This document shows, in pieces, positions 5,876 through 11,707 of a stretch of DNA of 11,942 nt. Made by a program: the position numbers and the translations under genes. The stretch lies in NCBI GenBank assembly GCA_036490795.1, contig DASXDG010000107.1, positions 1-11,942 on the forward strand, written 5' to 3'. Origin of the DNA: JAFARZ01 sp036490795. GTDB taxonomy: Bacteria; Actinomycetota; Actinomycetes; Streptosporangiales; Streptosporangiaceae. Position 1 is the stretch's first letter, and every line of letters begins with the position of its first letter. The notes below the pieces were generated by a model. That model did no database searches and was not told the DNA's origin. It worked only from the letters and a program-made list of their open reading frames with translations.

Positions 5876-7483
5876 GTGCGGCTAAGGCGGCGAAGACAAG
5901 CGGGCGCGGACCCAGGTTCAGAACCGGGGGCGGCATCACGGCGCGGGAAGCGGCACTGGCTGCGCTGGACCTCGCTGGCCGTTGTCATCGTCGTCGCCGG
6001 GGGCACTCTCGGTGTCTACGCCAAGTACCGGCAGGTCTACGACAGCATCAAGAAGGTGCCGCTGACCGATCTGGGCAAGCGCCCGCCGCAGTACAGCACC
6101 ACCTCGGAGAACATCCTCGTCTACGGCTCCGATAGCCGGGCCGGGCTGAGCGCGCACCAGCAGTACCTGCTGCACACCGGCGACGACCAGACCGACAACA
6201 CCGACACGATCATGCTGATCCACATGTCACCCGGCCGGCATCTGGTCACCGTGCTGTCCATCCCGCGCGACACGATGGTGCCGATGTACCAGTGCGCCGC
6301 CGGAACCTCCTATCCCGGCCAGCAGGCCGACCCCGGCCAGTACGTGCAGATCAACTCGCTGCTCGCCGCGGGCGGCCCGTCCTGCTTGTTCAAGACCGTC
6401 GAGCAGCAGACCGGGATTTACATCAGCCACTTCATCGGCATCGGCATGCTCGGCTTCGTCAACGTGATCAACGATCTGGGCGGGGTCAACGTCTGCGTGC
6501 CGTTCAAGGTGAACGACTCGATGTCCGGGCTCGACCTGGCATCGGGGAAGGATCACATCACCGGCGTCCAGGCACTCGCCTTCTGGCGGACCAGGGAGGA
6601 CATCGGCACTGGTTCGGACCTGGAGCGGATCCAGCGCGACCAGTTCATGTCGGCGCAGCTGGTCAAGGCCGTGCTGGGCAGCCGCCTGCTGGATAGCCCG
6701 CTCAAGCTGCTCAAGGTGATCACGGACGCCGCGTCCCAGATGACCACGGACAACGCCATGTCACCGTCGGACCTGTTCGACATCGGCGAGAGCCTGCGCA
6801 GCCTGAACAGCCAGAACGTGCAGTTCATCACCGCACCGAACGAACCTTTCCCGGCCGATCCCGGCCGGGTTCAGCTCGCGGAGCCGCAGGCCTCGGAGGT
6901 GTTCTCCGCCATCGCGCACGACGTGACCGTGCCGAAGACCGCTCCCGTCCCGACCACGACGCCCACCGCCGGCGCGCAGGTGCTCACTACCAGCCCGTCC
7001 AAGGTCAAGGTCGATGTGCTGAATGGCTCGGGCGCACAGGGCGTCGCCGGCCAGGCCGCGACCGCGCTGAGCGACCGCGGGTTCGACGTAACCGGGACGT
7101 CCGACGCGGCGACCTTCAGCTACACGAACTCGGTCATCGAATACGCGGCCACCGCGGACGTGCCGGCCGTGAACACGCTCAAGGCCGAGCTCACCGGTGT
7201 CACCGTCCAGCAGGATGCCAGCCTGGTCCCGGGCACGGTGCAGCTGATCCTCGGATCGGACTACGCGGGCCTGACCCCGCGCGCCACCGCGACCGCCGCG
7301 CCGTCGGCGTCCCCGTCCGCGCCGGCGTCCCCGTCCGCGTCGGGCACGGCCACGGGTTCCGCGTCGCCGGGCTCGGGCATGTCGTCCGCGGTCGCCAACC
7401 TGGCCCAGCAGAACAACGGCATCACCGCCGCGGCGGGCTGTGCCAGCGACTCCTCCGCCTTCTCCGGCCCGCTCAGCCCCTAG
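5876..7483 (+). CDS. LytR-CpsA-Psr (LCP) family cell-wall glycopolymer ligase with LytR_C domain
   Basis: LCP enzymes move undecaprenyl-linked glycopolymers (teichoic acids, arabinogalactan, capsule) onto peptidoglycan outside the membrane. The 535-residue protein has a basic cytoplasmic N-terminus, one signal-anchor helix at about 31-48 (TSLAVVIVVAGGTLGVYAK) and then the LCP domain, about 76-280. Its markers are NILVYGSDSRAG with D86 and R88, DNTDT (107-111), SIPRDT with R131, INSLLAAGG (159-167) and ERIQRDQ (250-256), the Arg/Asp residues that hold the pyrophosphate lipid and metal. A LytR_C domain runs about 376-463 (KVKVDVLNGSG onward), then an Ala/Ser/Pro-rich low-complexity tail from about 468 to 500. 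Extracytoplasmic Cys residues (140, 170, 207, 521) could form disulfides. GTG 5876 is chosen for the strong GGGGAGG about 7 nt upstream. The stop TAG 7481-7483 lies in an 18-bp duplication shared with the convergent eda gene. Confidence 0.93.
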   Translation: MRLRRRRQAGADPGSEPGAASRRGKRHWLRWTSLAVVIVVAGGTLGVYAKYRQVYDSIKKVPLTDLGKRPPQYSTTSENILVYGSDSRAGLSAHQQYLLHTGDDQTDNTDTIMLIHMSPGRHLVTVLSIPRDTMVPMYQCAAGTSYPGQQADPGQYVQINSLLAAGGPSCLFKTVEQQTGIYISHFIGIGMLGFVNVINDLGGVNVCVPFKVNDSMSGLDLASGKDHITGVQALAFWRTREDIGTGSDLERIQRDQFMSAQLVKAVLGSRLLDSPLKLLKVITDAASQMTTDNAMSPSDLFDIGESLRSLNSQNVQFITAPNEPFPADPGRVQLAEPQASEVFSAIAHDVTVPKTAPVPTTTPTAGAQVLTTSPSKVKVDVLNGSGAQGVAGQAATALSDRGFDVTGTSDAATFSYTNSVIEYAATADVPAVNTLKAELTGVTVQQDASLVPGTVQLILGSDYAGLTPRATATAAPSASPSAPASPSASGTATGSASPGSGMSSAVANLAQQNNGITAAAGCASDSSAFSGPLSP

Positions 7484-7503
7484 GGCCCGCTCAGCCCCTA
7501 GGG
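7466..7503. repeat. Exact 18-bp tandem duplication carrying both convergent stop codons; possible bidirectional terminator
   Basis: GGCCCGCTCAGCCCCTAG occupies 7466-7483 and again 7484-7501. Copy 1 supplies the LCP stop (TAG 7481-7483); copy 2 supplies the minus-strand eda stop (CTA at 7498-7500). Each copy makes the palindrome CCCTAGGG with its neighbour (7478-7485 and 7496-7503), and these can pair as an 8-bp stem around a 10-nt loop, a plausible two-way terminator. Confidence 0.9.
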
Positions 7504-8112
7504 CTCGGTCAAGCTGTCCTGCTGGATGTCGCTGATCGCGGCCCTCAGGTCTGGTTCGCTGAGCAGGCCGCCGCCGATGCCGACGGCGACGGCGCCCGCG
7601 CGCAGCCACTCGGGGACGTCGGCCAGGGAGATGCCGCCGGTCGGGACGATGCGCGCACCGGGCCTGAGCGCGAGCACCGAGCGGAGAAACTGCGGGCCGC
7701 CCACGTGCGCGGGGAAGAGCTTGGCGATGCCGCGGTTCGACGCGGACAGTACTTCGCGGACCGTCATGCCGCCCTCGAGGAACTCGGTGCCCCGCTGCTT
7801 GGCGACGCGCCGCACCGGAGCCGCGGGGCACGGGCTGACCAGGAACCCGGCACCGTGGTCTATCGCGCGCTCGGCGTCCGCCTTGGTCAGCACCGTGCCG
7901 ACGCCGATCAGCCGTTCGGGGTGGTTGGCGCGCGCCTCCGCCAGGGCGGCCGGCCAGTCCGGTGTGCTCGTGGTCAGTTCGATGACGTCCAGGCCCGCCT
8001 CGGCGCAGAGCCGCACCTGGGCGAGGGCCGCACGGACCGAGGGTGCCCTGAGCACGGGCAGGACCTTCGCCCGGGACAGCCGTTCGTCAAGCGCCCGCAG
8101 TTGGTCACGCAT
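7498..8112 (-). CDS. eda: KDPG/KHG aldolase (2-keto-3-deoxy-6-phosphogluconate aldolase)
   Basis: A class I aldolase that splits KDPG into pyruvate and glyceraldehyde 3-phosphate, the last step of the Entner-Doudoroff and uronate/KDG routes. At 204 residues it has normal length. Visible family points are VLPVLRA with R22, VIELTTSTP with catalytic E45, GVGTVLT (70-76), FLVSPC (90-95), IAKLFPA with Schiff-base K131, PTGGIS (157-162) and the glycine-rich VAVGIGGGL phosphate site near 175-183. The Leu-Arg-Thr-Pro often found after the E45 strand is TSTP here, so the usual Arg is missing and substrate preference may differ; some actinobacterial members also vary there. It overlaps the upstream kinase gene by 8 nt (ATGCGTGA, 8105-8112), with GGAGG six bases before its ATG, so translational coupling is expected. 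It converges on the LCP gene with 14 nt between the stops. Confidence 0.93.
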   Translation of the reverse strand: MRDQLRALDERLSRAKVLPVLRAPSVRAALAQVRLCAEAGLDVIELTTSTPDWPAALAEARANHPERLIGVGTVLTKADAERAIDHGAGFLVSPCPAAPVRRVAKQRGTEFLEGGMTVREVLSASNRGIAKLFPAHVGGPQFLRSVLALRPGARIVPTGGISLADVPEWLRAGAVAVGIGGGLLSEPDLRAAISDIQQDSLTEP

Positions 8113-9025
8113 CCTCTGCCTCCATGATCACCTCGATAATGGCCCGCTCGCCGTGATCGGACGGACTGCCGATCACCGCCGCCGCGAGCGCGTGCCCCGC
8201 GCGCAGCGCCGCGGCCACGTCACCGGAACCGGAACCGGAGCCGGAAAGCCGGCCGGCCAGATAGCCCGCCGCGAACGCGTCGCCGGCGCCGACCACGTCG
8301 ACGATCTCCACCGGGCCAGGCAGGACGCCGATGCCCTCGCCGCCGGAAGAGAACGCGATCGCCGCGCGCGGCCCGTCCTTCACGATCAGTTCGGCGGGTG
8401 CCGGGATCAGCGCGCGGATCTCCTCCGCGCTCTGGCAACCCCACACGAGCCGCGCCTCATCCAGCCCCACGAACACGTACCTGGCCATCGCGGCCAGATT
8501 GAGCAGCACCGGACCGGCTTCGGCTGGACTCCACAACGCCGGCCGGTAGTTGATGTCGAACGACGTGGTCCTGCCCGCCGGGCCGGCCGCCGCCAGTTCG
8601 GTGGCGGTGAATTCCGCGCAGGCGGGGGACAGGGCCGGGGTGATGCCGGTCAGGTGGACGTGGGTGACACCGTCGTGCGCGCCGTCGGGCAGCCGGGCCA
8701 GCGCGCTGCCCGCTGAGCCAGCCCGGTAGTAGTACACGGACCCGGGTTCCTTCAGGTAGCAGCCGGTGCGGCGGCTGTGCTCGGTCCGCACCGCCGACGT
8801 GTCCACGCCCTCGGCGGCGAGGGTGGCCAGCAGCCTGCGGCCCCACGGGTCGGCGCCCACCAGCCCGGCGAAACGCACGCTCATCCCCAGCCTGGCCAGG
8901 TGCACGGCCACGTTGAACTCGGCGCCGCCGGGGGAGATCCGCAGCGCCTGCGTGCTGTCCAGCGGCAGGCCGTCCGCCGCCGACAGCGTGATCAGCGCCT
9001 CCCCGGCGCAAAGAACAACGGTCAC
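8105..9025 (-). CDS. kdgK: 2-keto-3-deoxygluconate kinase (PfkB family)
   Basis: A 306-residue PfkB kinase that should phosphorylate 2-keto-3-deoxygluconate to KDPG, the substrate of the next gene. The KDG-kinase assignment rests on SVYYYRAGSAGSAL (96-109) and FDINYRPALW (156-165), segments typical of this subgroup, and on the adjacent aldolase gene. General PfkB features are GGAEFNVAVHLARLG (33-47), LIVKDG (213-218) and VDVVGAGDAFAAGYLAG (242-258) with catalytic D249. The start is GTG 9023-9025, chosen for a perfect GGAGGT (9032-9037 on the complement) six bases upstream and because CAGEAL then falls at the normal N-terminus. An open frame extends back to 9298 but crosses the divergent regulator and is not coding. 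An SGSGSGSG run (261-268) comes from a hexanucleotide repeat. Related 2-dehydro-3-deoxy-sugar acid kinases are the main alternative. Confidence 0.88.
   Translation of the reverse strand: MTVVLCAGEALITLSAADGLPLDSTQALRISPGGAEFNVAVHLARLGMSVRFAGLVGADPWGRRLLATLAAEGVDTSAVRTEHSRRTGCYLKEPGSVYYYRAGSAGSALARLPDGAHDGVTHVHLTGITPALSPACAEFTATELAAAGPAGRTTSFDINYRPALWSPAEAGPVLLNLAAMARYVFVGLDEARLVWGCQSAEEIRALIPAPAELIVKDGPRAAIAFSSGGEGIGVLPGPVEIVDVVGAGDAFAAGYLAGRLSGSGSGSGDVAAALRAGHALAAAVIGSPSDHGERAIIEVIMEAEDA
8223..8246. repeat. Hexanucleotide repeat (CCGGAA/G x4) inside kdgK
   Basis: Four tandem hexamers CCGGAA, CCGGAA, CCGGAG, CCGGAA lie at 8223-8246. On the minus strand they encode Ser-Gly four times, in a stretch after the catalytic GAGD helix of the kinase. 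The frame is unaffected by whole-unit changes. Confidence 0.9.
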
Positions 9026-9070
9026 CGCGTCACCTCCGAGGCGTCCGCTATCGCGGTCAGTGCCAGTCCG

Positions 9071-9091
9071 GACACAGGTTTCTCCTGTCTC
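9071..9091. promoter_or_regulatory. 21-bp imperfect palindrome in the kdgK/iclR divergent spacer, candidate operator
   Basis: The site reads GACACAGG, then TTTCT, then CCTGTCTC: seven of eight positions in each arm are complementary around a 5-bp centre. It lies 46 bp upstream of the kdgK start, between a sugar-acid operon and a divergent IclR-type HTH gene, the usual place for an IclR/KdgR operator. Binding by that protein is inference. Confidence 0.5.
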
Positions 9092-9092
9092 A

Positions 9093-9118
9093 TACGTACT
9101 CGCGTGGCACACTACGTA
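9093..9118. promoter_or_regulatory. Two TACGTA sites 20 bp apart in the divergent spacer
   Basis: The self-complementary hexamer TACGTA occurs at 9093-9098 and 9113-9118, exactly 20 bp apart, about two helical turns. The second is extended to CTACGTAG. They abut the palindrome at 9071-9091 and could be regulator half-sites or part of the divergent promoters. No convincing -35/-10 pair could be fixed for kdgK. Confidence 0.35.
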
Positions 9119-9182
9119 GGATCCCGGTTTGCCGCAATGTGATCGGTTAGGGCGGAACGTGCATGACGTACCTAGGCGTCTG

Positions 9183-9548
9183 ATGACTGGCTCAGCCAAA
9201 GTGGGGCCGAACGCCATCGAGAAACTCGTCGCGGTCGTGGAGGCGCTCGCCACGGAGAGCAAGGTCAGCCGGATCGCTCGCGAGACCGGCCTGGCCACCT
9301 CTACCGTGCACCGGATCCTGCGCAGCCTGGTCCGGGCGGGCTGGGCCTACGAGGACAACGACCGCGGTTACCTGCTCGGCGAGCGGCTGCTGGCGATCGT
9401 CGCCAAGGCCAGTTCCAGCGAATCGCCTTCGTTAATGCCGGTCAAAAAGCCAGCTGCTCATAACGAGCAGTGGTGCTCGTCCCGGTCTCGCTGGGTACGG
9501 GTGATTACATGGGAGGGACGGGCGCTTAGAGGAGGCTGTCATGGGTGA
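9183..9548 (+). pseudogene. IclR-family regulator reduced to its N-terminal winged HTH (effector domain missing)
   Basis: From ATG 9183 the frame gives 121 residues. Residues about 8-75 are a clear IclR-type DNA-binding domain: IEKLVAVVEALA, VSRIARETGLATSTVHRILRSLVRAGW (recognition helix about 38-50) and the wing YEDNDRGYLLGERLLAI. Intact IclR proteins are about 250 residues with a ligand-binding domain of about 170. Here similarity stops near 9410 and about 45 unrelated residues lead to TGA 9546-9548, which overlaps the hmgA start (ATGGGTGA). Earlier starts are GTG 9159 and the frame opening at 9129; no good Shine-Dalgarno favours any of them. It diverges from kdgK, so it was probably the KdgR-like regulator of that operon. 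A deletion that brought hmgA next to the HTH is the simplest explanation, making this a remnant; a functional HTH-only protein coupled to hmgA is the alternative. Confidence 0.72.
9454..9470. promoter_or_regulatory. Inverted repeat upstream of hmgA
   Basis: CTGCTC (9454-9459) and GAGCAG (9465-9470) are perfect 6-bp arms around ATAAC, within a locally AT-richer stretch (about 9430-9465) between the end of IclR similarity and hmgA. GTGATTACAT at 9501-9510, with a TGN extended -10 look, could be the hmgA promoter. Operator function is inference. Confidence 0.35.
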
Positions 9549-10830
9549 CGTCGAATACCAGTCGGGATTCGGTAATGAGTTCGCCAGCGAAGCGGTCCCC
9601 GGCGCGCTGCCGCACGGCCGGAACTCGCCGCAGCGGGCGCCGCTCGGCCTGTACGCCGAGCAGCTCAGCGGGGCCGCTTTCACCCAGCCCAGGGGCGTCA
9701 ACCGGCGGACCTGGGTGTACCGGATCCTGCCGTCGGCCGCGCACCCCCGGTTCTCCCGGATCGGCAACGGCGCCCTGCGCGGCAGCCCGTTCACCGAGGT
9801 CGAGCCCGACCCGAACCGGTTGCGCTGGAGTGCCCTGCCGATGCCGTCCGGTGCCGTCGACTTCGTGGACGGCCTGTACACGGTGGCCGGCAACGGCGAC
9901 ATCGCCACCCGGGCCGGGATGGCCGTGCACCAGTACGCCGCCAGCGTGCCGATGAGCGACAGGTATTTCGTGGACGCCGACGGTGAGCTGCTGTTCGTGC
10001 CCGAGCTGAATCCGGTCGCGCTGCACACCGAACTGGGCGTGATCGAGGCGGCTCCGGGGGAGATCGCCGTGGTGCCGCGTGGCATCCGGTTCCGGGTGGA
10101 GCTGCCGGCCGGCCCGGTGCGCGGCTACCTGTGCGAGAACTTCGGCGCCCCGTTCACGCTGCCAGAACGCGGGCCGATCGGCTCGAACGGCCTGGCCAAC
10201 GAGCGGGACTTCCGCACGCCCGTCGCCGCCTACGAGGACGCTTCCCGCGACGTCCAGCTGGTGCAGAAGTTCGGCGGCAACCTGTGGGCCGCCGGCTACG
10301 ACCACTCGCCGCTGGACGTGGTGGCCTGGCACGGCAGCTACGTCCCGTACAAGTACGACACCGCGAACTTCATGGTGATCGGCACGATCAGCTTCGACCA
10401 CCCGGACCCGTCGATCTTCACGGTGCTGACCTCGCCGAGCGAACTGCCCGGCCTGGCCAACGTGGACTTCGTGATCTTCCCGCCGCGCTGGCTGGTCGGC
10501 GAGGACACGTTCCGCCCGCCCTGGTACCACCGCAACATCATGTCCGAGTACATGGGCCTGGTGCATGGCGTCTACGACGCGAAGGCGGAGGGTTTCGAGC
10601 CGGGCGGCGCCAGCCTGCACAACATGTACACCTCGCACGGCCCGGACGCGGAGACGTACGCCAAGGCGTCCACCGCTCCGCTGGCCCCGCAGAAGATCGA
10701 CGACACGCTCGCCTTCATGTTCGAGAGCCGGTGGGTAATGAACCCGACCCGGCAGGCGATGGACGCCGCCCACCGGCAGCCCGGCTATGACGCCGTCTGG
10801 ACGAGTCTGACCAGGTCGTTCCGGATATAG
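9541..10830 (+). CDS. hmgA: Homogentisate 1,2-dioxygenase
   Basis: A non-haem Fe(II) cupin-fold dioxygenase that opens the ring of homogentisate to 4-maleylacetoacetate in tyrosine and phenylalanine catabolism. At 429 residues it is normal length and similar to the family throughout, starting with YQSGFGNEFASEA (6-18). The iron ligands of the human enzyme (His335, Glu341, His371) correspond to H330, E336 and H366, in WYHRNIMSEYMG and LHNMYTSHGPD, and the catalytic His292 to H287 in FDHPDP, all at a constant offset of five. ATG 9541 is supported by a strong AGGAGG (9530-9535) five bases upstream. The gene overlaps the IclR remnant stop by 8 nt. The usual partners fumarylacetoacetase, maleylacetoacetate isomerase and HppD are not in this window; paiB-like follows after 9 nt and is probably co-transcribed. 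Confidence 0.97.
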   Translation: MGDVEYQSGFGNEFASEAVPGALPHGRNSPQRAPLGLYAEQLSGAAFTQPRGVNRRTWVYRILPSAAHPRFSRIGNGALRGSPFTEVEPDPNRLRWSALPMPSGAVDFVDGLYTVAGNGDIATRAGMAVHQYAASVPMSDRYFVDADGELLFVPELNPVALHTELGVIEAAPGEIAVVPRGIRFRVELPAGPVRGYLCENFGAPFTLPERGPIGSNGLANERDFRTPVAAYEDASRDVQLVQKFGGNLWAAGYDHSPLDVVAWHGSYVPYKYDTANFMVIGTISFDHPDPSIFTVLTSPSELPGLANVDFVIFPPRWLVGEDTFRPPWYHRNIMSEYMGLVHGVYDAKAEGFEPGGASLHNMYTSHGPDAETYAKASTAPLAPQKIDDTLAFMFESRWVMNPTRQAMDAAHRQPGYDAVWTSLTRSFRI

Positions 10831-10839
10831 GGTTCAATC

Positions 10840-11466
10840 ATGTACATTCCCGCGCATTTCGCCGCTTCGGCGGAAGAGGTCACCGATCTGCTCGTCAACC
10901 ACGGCGCCGCCGACCTGGTGACGGTGACCGAGGACGGGCTGCTGGCGACCATGCTGCCGTTCATCTACATGCCAGCCGAACGAGCGCTTTACGGGCACGT
11001 GGCCCGCAACAACGACCAGTGGCGCAAGGCCGCCACCGGGGAGTCGCTGGCGATCGTGCGCGGGCCGGACGCCTACGTGTCCCCTGGCTGGTACGAATCC
11101 AAGCGGGAGCACGGCCGGGTGGTGCCCACCTGGAACTACGTCACCGCGCACGTCTACGGCGAACTGGTCGTGCACGACGACGCCGCCTGGGTCGAGGACC
11201 TGGTCCGCGCGCTGACCGCCAAGCACGAGGGCATGAAGGGCGAGCCCGTCTGGTCCGTGGACGACGCGCCCCGCCCGTTCATCGAGGGCCAGTTGCGTGC
11301 GATCGTCGGCGTGGAACTGCGGATCACCCGCATCCAGGCCAAGGCCAAGCTGAGCCAGAACCGCCCGCTCGCCGACGTCGACGGCGTGATCGCGGGCCTG
11401 GCCGCGCGCGGTGACGAGCGCACCTCGGCCGCCGTCAAGGAGGCCAACGCCGGCCGCGACCACTAG
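10840..11466 (+). CDS. paiB: PaiB-like FMN-binding protein (FMN_bind_2), putative negative transcriptional regulator
   Basis: A 208-residue split-barrel flavin-binding protein, the usual length for PaiB. The Bacillus subtilis namesake was described as a repressor of extracellular protease and sporulation genes; the biochemical role in actinomycetes is unclear, and a flavin or haem-linked role is possible. Family markers are the N-terminal MYIPAHF, LPFIYMP (39-45), GHVARNNDQW (52-61), SPGWYESK (81-88) followed by VVPTWNYVTAHVYG (94-107), and the C-terminal KAKLSQNRP (168-176). ATG 10840 starts the conserved MYIP and lies nine bases after the hmgA stop; a weak AGGG is about 8 nt upstream. The spacing suggests an hmgA-paiB transcription unit. 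No PaiA acetyltransferase partner is next to it, although a GNAT fragment lies convergent at the right edge. Confidence 0.9.
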   Translation: MYIPAHFAASAEEVTDLLVNHGAADLVTVTEDGLLATMLPFIYMPAERALYGHVARNNDQWRKAATGESLAIVRGPDAYVSPGWYESKREHGRVVPTWNYVTAHVYGELVVHDDAAWVEDLVRALTAKHEGMKGEPVWSVDDAPRPFIEGQLRAIVGVELRITRIQAKAKLSQNRPLADVDGVIAGLAARGDERTSAAVKEANAGRDH

Positions 11467-11527
11467 CGACCTGGCGCGCCGCGGCTCCAAGGAGACTGCG
11501 GCGCCACAACCGCCATCCGCGAAGGAT

Positions 11528-11579
11528 GCTCGCGGCGCGCGGGCCCCCACCCAAGGGGGCTCGCGGCGCGCGGGCCCCC
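11528..11579. repeat. 21-bp exact direct repeat downstream of paiB
   Basis: A 21-bp sequence beginning GCTCGCGGCGCGCGGG is found at 11528-11548 and 11559-11579, a 31-bp period. The sequence between the copies pairs with copy 1 to give the adjacent hairpin. Similar CCCCCTTGGG pieces continue to about 11604, where the 16-bp array begins. Confidence 0.88.
11538..11565 (+). terminator. Strong GC hairpin after paiB, likely terminator
   Basis: CGCGGGCCCCC (11538-11548) pairs with GGGGGCTCGCG (11555-11565) as an 11-bp stem with one G-T pair and a 6-nt loop ACCCAA. It starts 71 nt past the paiB stop. No T-run follows. The sequence is GC-rich enough to act on either strand between convergent genes. 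Confidence 0.6.
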
Positions 11580-11604
11580 TTGGGGCCGGGCGGGCCCCCT
11601 TGGG

Positions 11605-11702
11605 CCTTGAGGCCCGCCGGCCTTGAGGCCCGCCGGCCGTGAGGCCCGCCGGCCTTGAGGGCCGTCGGCCTTGAAGGCGCACGGGCCTTGAAGGCGCACG
11701 GG
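11605..11702. repeat. 16-17 bp tandem array, six units, between paiB and the GNAT gene
   Basis: CCTTGAGGCCCGCCGG starts at 11605 and repeats at 11621, 11637 (one change) and 11653 (two changes). It is followed by two identical 17-bp variants CCTTGAAGGCGCACGGG at 11669 and 11686. The last unit ends 5 nt before the stop of the minus-strand GNAT gene. Unequal unit lengths and embedded stops argue against coding. Units contain AAGG/CCTT and GGCC self-complementary pieces that could fold. Confidence 0.92.
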
Positions 11703-11707
11703 CCCGA

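Noticed and set aside
7526..8716. 396-codon plus-strand frame over eda and kdgK
   Set aside because: Both minus-strand genes have full catalytic motifs; the plus-strand translation is Arg/Ala/Ser-rich with no family features.
9026..9298. N-terminal extension of KdgK back to 9298
   Set aside because: The perfect GGAGGT before GTG 9025 and the family N-terminus fix the start; the extension overlaps the divergent HTH gene.
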